Positions 34,301-44,563 of a stretch of 64,000 nt of DNA are shown here, one piece after another (position 1 is the first letter of the stretch; every line of letters starts with the position of its first letter). The position numbers and the translations under genes are program-made. The DNA comes from Astropecten irregularis (taxonomy: Eukaryota > Echinodermata > Asteroidea > Paxillosida > Astropectinidae): positions 25,347,764 to 25,411,763 of the forward strand of contig OZ020248.1 in assembly GCA_963971285.1 (NCBI GenBank), given 5' to 3'. The notes below the pieces were generated by a model, which was given only the letters and a program-made list of their open reading frames with translations, searched no databases and was not told where the DNA came from.

Positions 34301-36144
34301 CAAGGGTGGTTAGAGCAAAGGGGAAAAGGTGGAACATGAGAAAAAAGGGGGTCCAAGGGAGGTTAAAGCAAAGGGGAAAAGGGGGAACATGAGAAAAAAG
34401 GGGGTCCAAGGGAGGTTAAAGCAAAGGGGAAAAGGGGGAACATGAGAAAAAAAAAGGTCCAAGGGAATTTAAAGCAAAGGGGAAAAGGGGAACATGAGAA
34501 CAAAAGGGGGTCCAAGGGATGTTAAAGCAAAGGGGAAAAGGGGGAACATGAGAAAAAAGGGGGTCCAAGGGAGGTTGTAGCAAAGGGGGAAAAGGGGGGA
34601 ACATGAGAACAAAAGGGGGTCCAAGGGAGGTTAAAGCAAAGGGGGAACATGAGAACAAAAGGGGGTCCAAGGGAGGTTAAAGCAAAGGGGGAACATGAGA
34701 ACAAAAGGGGGTCCAAGGGAGGTTAAAGCAAAGGGGAAAAGGGGGAACATGAGAAAAAAGGGGGTCCAAGGGAGGTTAAAGCAAAGGGGGAACATGAGAA
34801 CAAAAGGGGGTCCAAGGGAGGTTAAAGCAAAGGGGAAAAGGGGAACATGAGAACAAAAGGGGGTCCAAGGGATGTTAAAGCAAAGGGGAAAAGGGGGAAC
34901 ATGATAAAAAAAGGGGGTCCAAGGGTGGTTAAAGCAAAGGGGAAAAAGGTGGAACATGAGAAAAAAGGGGGTCCAAGGGAGGTTGTAGCAAAGGGGGAAA
35001 AGGGGGGAACATGAGAACAAAAGGGGGTCCAAGGGAGGTTAAAGCAAAGGGGGAACATGAGAACAAAAGGGGGTCCAAGGGAGGTTAAAGCAAAGGGGGA
35101 ACATGAGAACAAAAGGGGGTCCAAGGGAGGTTAAAGCAAAGGGGAAAAGGGGGAACATGAGAAAAAAGGGGGTCCAAGGGAGGTTAAAGCAAAGGGGAAA
35201 AGGGGGAACATGAGAAAAAAGGGGGTCCAAGTGAGGTTAAGGCAAAGGGGAAAAGGGGGAACATGAGAAAAAAGGGGGTCCAAGGGAGGTTAAAGCAAAG
35301 GGGAAAAGGGGGAACATGAGAAAAAAGGGGGTCCAAGGGAGGTTAAAGCAAAGGGGAAAAGGGGGAACATGAGAAAAAAATGGGTTGTTGATCGGGGCTT
35401 CGGGAGGGGCAGTTGTAGAGGAACGGGAGAGGGATACACAGTTTTTGTTTAATCTAATTAATCCGGTGGTAGACACAGGGAGAATATCAAAGCAGAAATG
35501 AATGCCAATTGATTCATGATTTCTACAATGGATACTTTATAATATGCATTTCAATTTGATATCCCTATAGGAATATCTCTCATTGATTTAGGTCGATTTA
35601 TTCTGCAATTGTAATCACTGTTTAATCTCTTTTATGAGTTTTAAGATGAATTTTAAAATGAACTATAAAGAAAAAACAATTCACGATAATTAGAAATCCA
35701 TCCCATAACGAGTATGCTAATGGAATGATCACAGATCCGTTTTATAGTGAGAGGAAAATGCTTACCTTCAGCCACGGGCTCGTGGTACTTCTCATCGAAG
35801 TACTGGCAGCCAATTTTGAGTAGTAGGTCAGTCATGCTGGAGAAGACCGCTGCGTTCAGCTCACAGCTGTTGTCATCTTTACAGAAGTTGAATGATTTGC
35901 AGGCATCTTCCTGCAGACACATCCCGGCACACGTCAGATAGGAGCCTGTGGTGCCATTGCGATAGGCACTTCCATTTCCACGATAGATATGATCTGACTT
36001 TGGGCCGCGGTAAAATTTGTGGGTGTAACCCAGTCGCATTTGCTGCTGTCTTGCCACAGGTTGACAAGACGGGATGTCTAAGTCGGCGGCAGCAATAGAG
36101 GTGATAATTTTAAAAAGAGCAACGAGAAAATTTATGTATTCCAT
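22145..36144 (-). CDS. Gene B: secreted PAN/EGF protein, 7-exon model
   Basis: Spliced model on the minus strand: 35766-36144, 26664-26777, 26111-26197, 25436-25537, 23164-23224, 22866-23113, 22145-22332. GT-AG ends and phases agree throughout; the sum is 1179 nt, 392 residues plus stop. Order: signal peptide, PAN/apple-like domain, one complete EGF, one short EGF-like module, a fibrinogen-N-terminus-like segment, then the unrecognised C-terminal domain shared with genes A and C. PAN and EGF modules bind proteins or carbohydrates outside the cell, so an extracellular recognition role is likely but not shown. Intron 1 is about 9 kb and holds a polypurine satellite. Confidence 0.75.
22866..23113 (-). 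CDS. Gene B exon 6 (X): C-terminal domain, first half
   Basis: Eighty-two codons. Conserved blocks match gene A; the variable segments read FFSNDWPTTCDTQY near the start and LLYGSRYEW in the middle. Acceptor CTTTAG, donor GGAG|GTATGA. Confidence 0.76.
23164..23224 (-). CDS. Gene B exon 5 (H): 61-bp microexon
   Basis: Same 19 residues ([19 protein letters not shown]), acceptor and donor as in gene A. Its two-base overhangs restore the frame between exons F and X. Confidence 0.72.
23882..24753. mobile_element. hAT-like non-autonomous element with 8-bp target duplication
   Basis: The element starts CAGGGTTGATAAAAATCATG and ends AATCAAACAACCCTG, with long internal runs of TTAAATCATGATT-type inverted sequence. 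TCCAATAT occurs on both sides (23874-23881 and 24754-24761), and the same word occurs once at the empty sites in genes A and C. Eight-base duplications and CAG...CTG ends fit hAT elements. No transposase frame. Confidence 0.82.
25436..25537 (-). CDS. Gene B exon 4 (F): fibrinogen-N-terminus-like segment
   Basis: Thirty-three codons: SCQAIVDAGTYSGRKGYYIK, then PECDDPTTGPIQV. The pattern C-x-x-I, G-Y-Y-I-x-P and P-I-x-V recalls the first strand of fibrinogen-related domains, but no fibrinogen core follows; microexon H comes next. Acceptor GTGCAG, donor GTCC|GTATGT, phase 1-1, two Cys. Gene A lacks this exon. Confidence 0.66.
25664..25812. mobile_element. Inverted pair of tRNA-derived SINE-like sequences
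   Basis: The minus-strand part (25664-25742) has A-box-like TAGCTCCCTGCTGG and B-box GGTCCGAATCC; the plus-strand part (25745-25812) has B-box GGTTCGAATCC. Both are followed outward by an AACATTTCTTTGTTTACTTT-like tail. The equivalent pair in gene C is at about 47885-48045, and a single half is at 3895-3955 in gene A. The cloverleaf is not intact, so this is not a tRNA gene. Confidence 0.65.
26111..26197 (-). CDS. Gene B exon 3 (E3): short EGF-like module
   Basis: Twenty-eight codons: PCDPNPCESGCTC, then AAGYYCEYY. It has five Cys, one more than genes A and C because a Gly is replaced by Cys (SGCTC against PGGTC), plus inserted residues between the third and last Cys. Donor ATG|GTGATG. Confidence 0.72.
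26664..26777 (-). CDS. Gene B exon 2 (E2): EGF-like domain
   Basis: Thirty-seven codons with six Cys (PCDPNPCQNGGIC, then YYCACPDHYGGADC). Acceptor TGTCAG, donor ACG|GTAAAT, phase 1-1. It follows the PAN exon directly because E1 is deleted in this gene. Confidence 0.82.
27918..28289. repeat. Diverged tandem duplication of about 190 bp
   Basis: 27918-28087 and 28110-28289 share TTCTCAAATCAACAAGT, TTTTCCCGTCGTCAAGGCAA-like, CTAGCTAGAG and CCATCTCCTCGGCAGAT blocks. No matching gene C sequence was noticed. Confidence 0.75.
28918..29386. mobile_element. Large inverted repeat with tRNA-like SINE arms
   Basis: Arms of about 200 bases meet near 29130-29180. Each carries a tRNA-like core: minus strand 28950-29025 and plus strand 29283-29356, the latter with A-box TGGCTCAGTTGG and B-box GTTCGAATCCC, followed by CCAGTCAA. 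The inner arms share CCCCAAGGATCATTTCACC and AGTCAGAAGCCATG. The anticodon and acceptor regions do not make a convincing tRNA. Confidence 0.72.
29519..29590. repeat. 10-bp repeat CTCGGATGTA
   Basis: Six to seven near-perfect CTCGGATGTA units, followed by diverged GGACTCGGAC units. Confidence 0.92.
31428..31447 (+). repeat. Homopolymer run of 20 G
   Basis: Twenty consecutive G. The gene C equivalent at 53480-53495 has 16. Length may be affected by sequencing error. Confidence 0.85.
31987..32393. repeat. 71-bp minisatellite built from ACCGA words
   Basis: Five to six units of 71 bases, each made of ACCGAACAGAACCGAGCCGA-type words plus an AAAAATGATCAGAAACAA spacer. Open frames on both strands here are repeat artefacts. 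The matching gene C intron lacks it. Confidence 0.9.
33301..33552 (-). mobile_element. GAGTGTACA-ended MITE, inverted copy
   Basis: Inverted relative to the 13272 copy, with ends GAGTGTACATTATCAACA and TGTTGACAGTATACACTC. Confidence 0.65.
34027..35390. repeat. 53-bp polypurine satellite array in gene B intron 1
   Basis: About 25 units of roughly 53 bases: GGGGGTCCAAGGGAGGTTAA, AGCAAAGGGGAAAAGGGGG, AACATGAG, then an A-run. The plus strand is almost all purine with frequent runs of four or five G. The left flank (GAAAATGACCGGGAAAACAC) and the right flank (GGTTGTTGAT) match the larger array at 53975, so both descend from one intronic array. Confidence 0.95.
35766..36144 (-). CDS. Gene B exon 1: signal peptide and PAN/apple-like domain
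   Basis: 126 codons plus one base, ending AAG|GTAAGC. Residues 1-20 (MEYINFLVALFKIITSIAAA) form a signal peptide. Cys at 27, 72, 76, 82, 88, 94 and 113; the block CAGMCLQEDACKSFNFC followed by NSCELN is the PAN/apple signature. A likely N-glycosylation site is NGT at residue 63. An in-frame ATG at 36294 would bury the leader, so 36144 is preferred. Joining to E2 yields VAE-D-PCDPNPC. Confidence 0.8.
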
Positions 36145-36402
36145 TTTCAGGAAAGTTTGAATTTTCTTGTATTTTTTTTTACCAAGGAAAGTAAAGGCGA
36201 TATAGTTAAACAAAATTTGAAACTTCGAACGTCCGTACGCAGCTGAGTCTTTCAACAACCGTTTATTTCGACTCACACCAACCACTGGAAACAAGATTCA
36301 CCTTACGTGTTGGTTATAATCCCAACCGCGCCCTACCTGTTTCGCGGCACACGTAGGCATCAACCAATCAGAATAATACAGGTATCAATCCACTCCCTAG
36401 TG

Positions 36403-36425
36403 CAATAAATAGAATCATGACGTCA
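36403..36425 (-). promoter_or_regulatory. Candidate core promoter of gene B (CRE and TATA-like)
   Basis: A palindromic TGACGTCA (36418-36425) lies just upstream, on the minus strand, of a TATA-like CTATTTATTG (36403-36412), about 260 bases before the gene B start codon. An ATTGG (inverted CCAAT) box lies at 36363-36367. Transcription would start near 36375 if the TATA-like box is used. Motif evidence only. Confidence 0.35.
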
Positions 36426-36741
36426 CATGACATTATCAATCACCCTGTAACCATACCAACATGATCAGTATACGGTTTGCCGGGGATGGCCGATTCGAAT
36501 GATATTTTTCATTTGTTCATATTCCAATGATCCATAATAGATAATAGTTACGTCCACACACACTATAAGAAACAAACACTAAATCGCGATTATTATTTAC
36601 TGTCGTATCTACACAGGACGGAAAATCGCGGCTCCCAAGTCGTATGGTAAGATCGAGCTGCGCATGCGCAATTCTCCAAGTTTGAACTGATATTGACCCA
36701 CAACGAAATATCTCGGACGGGCAGTGATCACAAGGACATAT

Positions 36742-37099
36742 ACCGTATACCGTGACACCGTCTGTACAACGTATGTACAGTCGATAGTGTTTGCTGCGAA
36801 GTGTGCACGGTAATATGCATACTCCATCCAACCTTGCTCCTCCTATATCAATCACGTACAACACCGACTATGATGAACGTACGTACGTCGCGGTGTAAGC
36901 ACGTAATGCACAGGGGTCTATACCGTACCGGGACACCGTCTGTACAACGTATGTAGAGTCGATCGTGTTCGCTGCGAAATGTGCACGGTAATATGCATAC
37001 TCCATCTAAGCTTGCTCCTCCTATATCAATCACGTACAACACCGACTATGATGAACGTACGTACGTCGCGGTGTAAGCACGTAATGCACAGGGGTCTAT
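36742..37099. repeat. 178-bp tandem duplication upstream of gene B
   Basis: Two nearly identical units offset by 178 bases; ACACCGTCTGTACAACGTAT begins at 36755 and again at 36933. Each unit contains GAACGTACGTACGTCGCGGT. It lies 600-950 bases upstream of the gene B start codon and could carry duplicated regulatory sites. Confidence 0.9.
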
Positions 37100-37414
37100 A
37101 CGCACCATTTATAAATCTACTATGCTTGATTAAAGGAATGTTTACAGAACTGGTTTTTGCGACAAAACCGTTGCTGACAGTGAAAGTACATTTTGTAATC
37201 CATCATATACCTTAACTGACAAACCCGTACAAGTTTGAGGTCAATCAGCCATCTGGGTCACGAGAAAATAGTGAAAACCCGTTTACACATTTCAACGATA
37301 TTATGCGTTAGAAAATAGTTTCATTTATTTCTCAACGAATATGGCATTTCAGACAAAAACATTTCATGGGATGTTTTCACCTATCAGCATTGTACTGTGT
37401 ATTAATTAACTATC

Positions 37415-37691
37415 ATTAGTTGGTCGCATACCTAAACAGAAATCTGCACATAATTAGGCCTACCCATAACGTACAGGGTTTAAAGATGGTGATGGTAGAA
37501 ACATACCGTTAGCATTTCTTTCTGCCTGAAATAATGTATTTCATCCAGAAAATAGTAAAATTCATGACCAGCAAAATGTTGATCTTATAAAGATCAAATT
37601 ACGGTGAAAAGATTTTTAAAATATTGTGGGCGTTTTTCACTGTTTCCCCTAAAAGTGGGCACTGTAGTATGGTAGTATGATACTACCTTTA
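37415..37691 (+). mobile_element. AAAGGTA-ended MITE, partial copy
   Basis: Shares the GATGGTGATGGTAGAAACAT and GTTTTTCACTGTTTCCCC blocks and the right end GTATGATACTACCTTT; the left end is degraded. It sits at the boundary of the duplicated intergenic block. Confidence 0.5.
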
Positions 37692-39110
37692 AAGTTATCA
37701 TCTGTATTTTATACTTCCATTTGAATGGTGTTTTAATTGATTTTGTGGCTCTAAAAATATGAAATAGCCTGGCCGTCCAAGCAAAAGGTCAATAGCAATA
37801 TTGTAATGAGCTAAATAATAAACTGATCGTTTTCTCCAAAACCAATTGCATAATTATATAACAAGTGAAATGTTTTGTTGATAAAAAAATGTAGATCTCC
37901 GTTTAATTTTGCCATAATTAATACCCAATTTCCTGAGAGAGTAATGGAAATTTTTATGTGTATTCATTTATTAGAATTTGCTGAATTGGATTTGTTAAAT
38001 GGAGTCTAACAAGAATGATTTATACTTGCATCGATGAGAAAGTAAAGATTTTGTGTTTTGCATTACTTATTCAAGGGCGCCCTCTGCTGAAATCAGAGAT
38101 GTGAAATTCAGTTGTAATTTGCATAATATTAGTTGATGAGCGAGCTGCCGCCGCGAGTTACGGGCGTTTTGTTGTGAAGAATAAAAAAACACATAATTAA
38201 ATACACATCTAATTATATTGAAGCTACGTGATGCACAATAGAGATCAGACGTTTCATGTCAGCTACCGTAACTCGATCGAGAATTAAAGTTTCCTTTTAT
38301 CGAGTGGTTTGACGGATACATTTTGAGTTTGGGGAAGTAAATATCTGTTTATATAAGTGTACACCTTAGTGGTACTTAATCATTAAAAGAAAACAAAAAA
38401 AGGACGTTGTTTCTTAACATTTTCAGTTATTTTCTCCATTGACATGGTTATTTTTGATTTTTTTTTAATCTTGACATCCAAAACAGATTGAGCATGCTAT
38501 ACAATGACCGTATTTGTATAGGCGTAGTCCTAGAATACACACGGATATGTGGATTTGTGTGTGACTGCTCAAAATGTTCCAAATTTTAATAATGTATGTG
38601 TGATTCCTTGCTCTGATCAGCAAAGTATTACTGTGCAAATAAGCATGTGACGAAATATAATCTGCAACAACCCTTGCTGTCTTGAATGGCAAACAATGAA
38701 CTGATTGATACAAATGTTCAGGTTGTGCCCAGGTTGTTGAATCGTTTGTTCCCTGTCCACCGTGCTTGAGCATTGGGCCTGAGACGACAAATGTAAACCT
38801 TTTGCGCGCGTGCGCGGTGAAGGCTGTCGCATCCACACGAGAAAAAGCTACTGAGCAACCAATATCTCGAGGCCGTTTGCTCAACTTGTATAGCTCACCT
38901 TGTTCGATCTATTTTTTGGCGAGATTTCTGCCTCTAGTCCTCTGAATTTTTTCTTTAGCCTGGCGTAAAAAAAGGTCATCGTTTAATACACGATATTTTT
39001 TTAATCGTAATGAGGCTGTAATACGCTTCCGTAGACATGAGCTACGCGATGAGCTAATGAAGGCAATTGGCCAATGAGAGCGCACGCTCTGTGTTCACGT
39101 GATTTCCAAG

Positions 39111-39287
39111 ATGGCAGCGCCCATGGAAAACGTTAGCAACGCTGTTAGGCTGACTAAAGTTTCGGAAAAGTTAGTCGTTTTGTGGCCAGACTATGTTACC
39201 TGTCTTTATGATGTGATTTCTCCCGTTTTCAAGAAAAGGAATAAACTTCAGCAGGCCTTCGAGGAAAAGAGAGGACAACTTAAATGA
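39111..39287 (+). CDS. MADF-like N-terminal ORF fragment
   Basis: Fifty-eight residues starting MAAPMENVSNAVRLTKVSEK and ending RGQLK. Its LVVLWPDYVTCLYDV motif resembles the first helices of MADF (Myb/SANT-like) domains, found in transcription factors and in accessory proteins of Harbinger-type transposons. The ATG lies in a YY1-like CCAAGATGGC with CCAAT and CACGTG upstream, so the region looks like a former TATA-less promoter. The frame stops (TGA) just before a donor-like AAG|GTATTT. A downstream TTTCAG-bounded stretch could encode EFTEEDISTIL, but it cannot be joined in frame. Probably a broken gene start; the copy at 16581 is truncated earlier. Confidence 0.4.
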   Translation: MAAPMENVSNAVRLTKVSEKLVVLWPDYVTCLYDVISPVFKKRNKLQQAFEEKRGQLK

Positions 39288-40220
39288 AGGTATTTATGAT
39301 CGTTGCAAAATAATACAATGTTCACCGAGTCGAACATGTACCTGTACTCACTACAGTACAGTACATCATACATGTACTAAGTAGTCAAAGAGATTGTATG
39401 CTCGGTTCTCGTGTGCGGCGGCCTTAAGTGTGGACTGGCTGCGCTTGAAATAATCATAATTATATCACTAACTCGACTTCTTCAATTTCAGGGAGTTCAC
39501 AGAGGAGGACATTAGTACAATTTTATAGTTTCCAAATGCATGATTTGTACGTAGGACAATCTTGTTCAGTTTTGCCAAGATGCTTTCAGCCTACTTTTAT
39601 ATCTCATGATGGAAATTAACACTTGAGGCCTATGACGAACAAAATAATCACCAATTTTTTATTCCAAACTAATTTTTGTGCAGTTTATTACTCGATTAAA
39701 GTTGCGCGATTGTGAACAAATGATTTAACAAGGTCATTGATTGATTTATTATTTTAGAATTTACATTATAATATGGGTCAGGTGTTTTTAATGGTGTTTT
39801 CAAAAACAGCACTTCATTAAAGCTGTAATCAAGCCCTGTATTTCACCAAACACTAAGATTAATCTCAAGACGAGTTGCAAATTATGACATCACACTTTGC
39901 ATAGCAATTAAGATTGATTCATATTTTAAGAGTAGTCTGTCGTGAAATCGACCCTATATATGTTTATTGTTTTAGTCGTATCTGTGTTTTGCTTCTGTGT
40001 GGAATAGCAAGCCATAGGCCTACTGCTGATTTCACGAAACACAAAGATTTGATTTTGAATGTGAATCAATCTTAATTGTTAAAAGCAAAGGGAAAGCCAC
40101 AATGCAAATCACTATGGTGATACTGGCAACTCATGTTAAGGTTAATCTCAGTGCTAGGGGGAGTGAACTCCAGCACGTACAGTTCCACGGACTGTCTCAG
40201 TCAAATTCTTAGAGTAAGGA

Positions 40221-40270
40221 GGGCCTGACGCGTTTCGATCCTAGCAGGATCTTTCTCAAAGGCTAGTCAC
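40221..40270 (-). ncRNA. Degenerate hammerhead-like motif, second copy
   Basis: Identical to the 17691 motif in the stem II and GAAAC core region. GGACGAAACGTCC recurs at 40346-40358. Confidence 0.3.
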
Positions 40271-41180
40271 TCAGTTTTTCGTAATTGCCATTTACCATGT
40301 TGAAAACTGCTTAGTTCTTGGTTTTGGTTCAATGCTCATTTTATTGGACGTTTCGTCCATTCAGCCAGCGTGAATTACTTTGTGGCAATTTTCCAGGCTT
40401 TTAGTTCACAACAATAACAACGGTATTAATGCAGTTCAAATTAATAATCGGGTTCTTTCCAAAACATTGACCCAATGAGTATGGGAACTCTGTTTAGCCC
40501 AGGATCGTAGCTGTAAATTACACCGAGACTATGATTTACTGTCACCAACACGGCAGCTCTGAGATCTGAAAAGTCTTGCTGCCTGAAAGTAGGCCTATAC
40601 ATGTGCTTACACAATTTAGAGGGCTCCTGTAAGCAGCTGTACTGTAGTTGTAAGTTGTAACATTACTGTATAACCCCACGCATAACGGCTTGCAATAATG
40701 GGCTCATGGGTCATTATTAAAGCAAGCTAACACAGTAAATCGTAGTCTTTGAAATTAAGTCCTAAGTTCCTAATGATATCTGCCAATCATCATAATACCA
40801 ATTCTGAACAGAGCAATTATGCTTATTATTATTTATATAAATATGGAATAATCATATGAGACATTCCCAACAAAGAAATTGATTGTTCCATTTTCATCCC
40901 CATGTATTATAATAGAACCATCAACCTGCATACTGTGTTGAAGTATAATTATGTTAATGTAAACATTAGTAGTGAGGCTTACTCAAAATGTGTCTCCAAA
41001 TACAATGTTAGGAATGTCTCATACGAGCGGCCACGCAACATTAATTGATGCAGGTGCAAGAAAATCTGAAAAAAAAAATGAACTAGAAGTTTTAAATACT
41101 TCGAAAATGAACTTGAAGTCTAAAATACTTCGAAAATGAACTTGAAGTTTAAAATACTTCGAAAAATTATTTGAATATTT

Positions 41181-41513
41181 AAAGGTACTATCGTATTTGG
41201 TAGCAGCATTGCTGTATTTATCCAGAAAAGAGTAAAACCAATGACCATAAACAATTTTGATCTTTTGAAGATAACAAATTATTTGTTTGTTTTTATCCAG
41301 AAAAAGTGTAAAGCCAGTGACCATAACATTTTTTGATCTTTTAACGGTAAAAAGATTTTTGCAATACTGTGCGCGTTTTTCACAGTTTACTCAAAAAGTG
41401 GGCACCGTATGGGACTAAAAAAATCACAGATTTATGTTACTGTGTCTTCCTTGATATTGTTGTCCATGAATCTGCATTTCTTTGACAAAAACCAAAGTAT
41501 GATAATACCTTTA
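41181..41513 (+). mobile_element. AAAGGTA-ended MITE, copy 4
   Basis: Duplicate of the 18864 element, preceded by a three-unit 29-bp minisatellite (41071-41163). Confidence 0.65.
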
Positions 41514-41604
41514 AAATACATCAATAAAATGAACTTGAATGATTAAAATACATAGAAAATGAACTTGAATGATTAAAATACATCGAAAATGAACTTGAAT
41601 ATTT

Positions 41605-41876
41605 AAAGGTACTATCGTATTTGGTAGCATCATTGCTGTATTTATCCAGAAAAGTGTAAAACCAATAACCATAAACAATGTTGGTCTTTGAAGATAAAAA
41701 AAAATAACGGAAAAAAGATTAAAAAATACTGTAAGCGTTTTTCACAGACTGTTTCCTCAAAAATTGGGCTCCGTATGGGACTGAAAATATTACAGATGTT
41801 ACTGTGTCTTCCTTGATATTGTTGCCCATGACATTTGTGCATTTCCTTGACAAAAACCAAAGTATAAATTACCTTT
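41605..41876 (+). mobile_element. AAAGGTA-ended MITE, copy 5
   Basis: An additional shorter copy about 90 bases after copy 4, with ends AAAGGTACTATCGTATTTGG and AAAGTATAAATTACCTTT. The first intergenic copy lacks it. Confidence 0.62.
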
Positions 41877-44557
41877 AAAATATATCTAAAATGAACTTGA
41901 AAGATTAAATAATACATCGAAAATGAACGTAAATGATTAAAATACATCGATTGTCATGGTTGTCATCCTTGATAATTAATTCCTATTAATAAGTATTTTT
42001 TTTAGATTTTTTTTTTCTCAAAAGAAAGTATCTAGTTTTGACATCATAAAGAACTGACCAAAAATGCATCCAAATAGGCCCATACGCGACTGTACTCATG
42101 CACCTGCAACTGCATGTGTAGAATTTCCATCGCTGAGACTTGACAGCTTGACAGCTGTTGCGATTTTCTGTTAGGATTTTAAAGGCACTTTTTCAAATCT
42201 AACCGGAATTAACAGGGTAATACTTCACAGAAGTATTCCTTGTAGCGCGAACTATATGAAGAGTATAAGCTTTCAGCCAGATATTCATTATGTTTTCGAT
42301 CGAATCCAGTGTTCTACGTTTTCAGTCAAATATTTTCTAATGAGCTTAAAGTACATCTTACATTAAAGTGCATGTAATGCTATGGATGTGCCTTTTGTGT
42401 AACTGTAAGAATAATACATCGATTGTGGCAAAATTACATGACTTTCATTTCCGTTCTGCATTTAACTCTCACTTTCACCCTTTGTACGCATTAAACAATG
42501 CACCCATTGTAATATTCATTGCGCAATGTTCACGATTCCACCAATAAGCGCACATTTCTGTAACTCTTAAGATTGTGCCGAAAAACCAACATATCTCCTC
42601 AAAGTAAAAATGTCTCATTGAGCCCATACAAGCTTATTGAAAATTACCAGGACTACATGAAATATGTCGAGACTATGAAATAAAATATTATTACAATTGT
42701 ACAATTTGTACAATGTTACAATTGAATATGATGATATGGATCTATGCTATTGAGTGCAAAATGACTTATCAAAACATTCACGTACATAATTTGACCACAT
42801 TATTGCAATATCAGATATTGAATTACAGCTAATTAAATTAATGAGATTATAATCATAATGGATGTTTTCCTTCATTTGCAATGGTCGACAGTGTGAAGAA
42901 TTCATAATTAATCAGTCAATATTCTATAATCAAAGTGTAACCCTTTAAACTCATTGTTTTCTATCCTTTGTTCTTTGTCCTTTGGTCCTGTGACCTCAAT
43001 AAATGAACTTCAGATGCTAAAAAGGTCTCGGAAAACGAATCACTTATCAATTAGTAATCGACACAGAAATGTCATTGAGTGGACGATTGTGAATCTAAAT
43101 CAAATTCCGTAATAACTGTCAACAACACTGATGAATCCTTATTGCTACGAGCCGATGATGGCGCTATAAGGAAATTTAAAGACAGTGTGATATTTATGCA
43201 TACATCATTCATATAGAGGATAATAAACATGACTGTTCATCTGCATACGCCTTGCAGAAAACAGTTCATAATATTCTGTATAATCCTGCACTTGGGGAGA
43301 GAGGTAATCACTTTATTAAACTTTTTTTTTAAATTCCATCCTTGGAATTTACAAAGTTTTGAATCTGCTTTATTGGAAAGATTGGGTGAAAGAATTGAAA
43401 AGAAAAAAATAATCTTTGAAAGCTTAGAATATTGAAGGGAAATTCCTTAATATAATCGATTTGTTTATTTGTTAATTTATTTGTTTGTTAAAGAATTGGC
43501 TTAATTTTGTTTTGTTCCATGCAGATTTGCAATGCATCTTTAATAATATGCGCATGCACAATTGTTCATTCCTTTGATATTAAGATTCGTGTTGTACTGG
43601 CTTGACTGACTTTTTCAATTCACAGTGTAAGGAATAATTCATTGTACTAAAATGGACACTCTATATTTACACCTTTGGTGCCCCAATACATCAAAATATA
43701 CTTTTAAGTGCTTGAAAATACATCAAAAATTTTCTTTAAGTTTAAGATACATCAAAAATGATCTTGTATTTTAAAATACATCCAAAATGAACGTGTAGTT
43801 CAAAATATATCCAAACGTTTGTCAAGGATGAGCTTTATTCTTCAACTTTCACAAATTGTTCTGTAACTTTCACAAATTGGGGGTGACAATTAGCTGTGTC
43901 AATGAATTCTATCCTATGCATTATTGCCGAATTCGTTTGAAGATGTTGTTCAACAATCAACAAACCTCGCTTTATTTTGTTTGAACTATTATCCTTAAAT
44001 TACTTGAAATGCGAAAAACGTATATTAGTCTCACCCTGAATATAGAAATATAGTCTTTTTAAGGATTATAGTTCTGACAAATAAAGCAAGGTTTGTTGCG
44101 TGTTGAACATCCTCTTTAACTTTTCGTTAAATGTAGTACGGTCAAGGCGTTGATGGGTTTTATTCCATTGAAATTCAGCGGAAATGAGTGAACTTTTGAG
44201 CTAAGTGTGTTGTCTTCTTTCTTGTCTTTCGTGAGCGTTGCATTCCCATGCAAGGTGTCATTTAGTTATTGATCCATAAGTTCATTTTATCTTCTGACCT
44301 GCATAGGTATGGGAGACAGAAGGAAGAGAGATTGAAACGATTATTTCATTCCATGAAAATACATCAAAAGTTCGTATACAAATATCACATGGTTTGAGTG
44401 TGGATAGATGATTCTTGCTCCCGAGGTGTTGGAAGTTGACAAACTATACAGTAGTTAGTTCCCGAGTCGAACCTTCCAACACCGAGGGAAGCTAGAATCG
44501 ACTGTCCATCCAAAATAAACCATCTGATATTTGTTTTACTATACCTCATAAATATTC

Positions 44558-44563
44558 TTTATT
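44558..44563 (-). promoter_or_regulatory. Candidate poly(A) signal of gene C
   Basis: AATAAA on the minus strand about 300 bases after the stop, matching genes A and B. Confidence 0.4.

Larger units (their letters stand above)
37700..43426. repeat. Intergenic segmental duplication, copy 2
   Basis: Counterpart of 15205-20685, between gene B and gene C. It retains a longer MADF-like open frame (39111) and the hammerhead-like motif near 40221-40270, and has two AAAGGTA MITEs (41181-41513 and 41605-41876) where copy 1 has one. Confidence 0.8.

Noticed and set aside
34007..35476. Similar open frames in the smaller array
   Set aside because: Same satellite artefact, inside gene B intron 1.
35653..36294. 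Gene B start at 36294 (213-residue frame)
   Set aside because: It would place a basic 50-residue stretch before a good signal peptide; the ATG at 36144 fits a secreted PAN protein.
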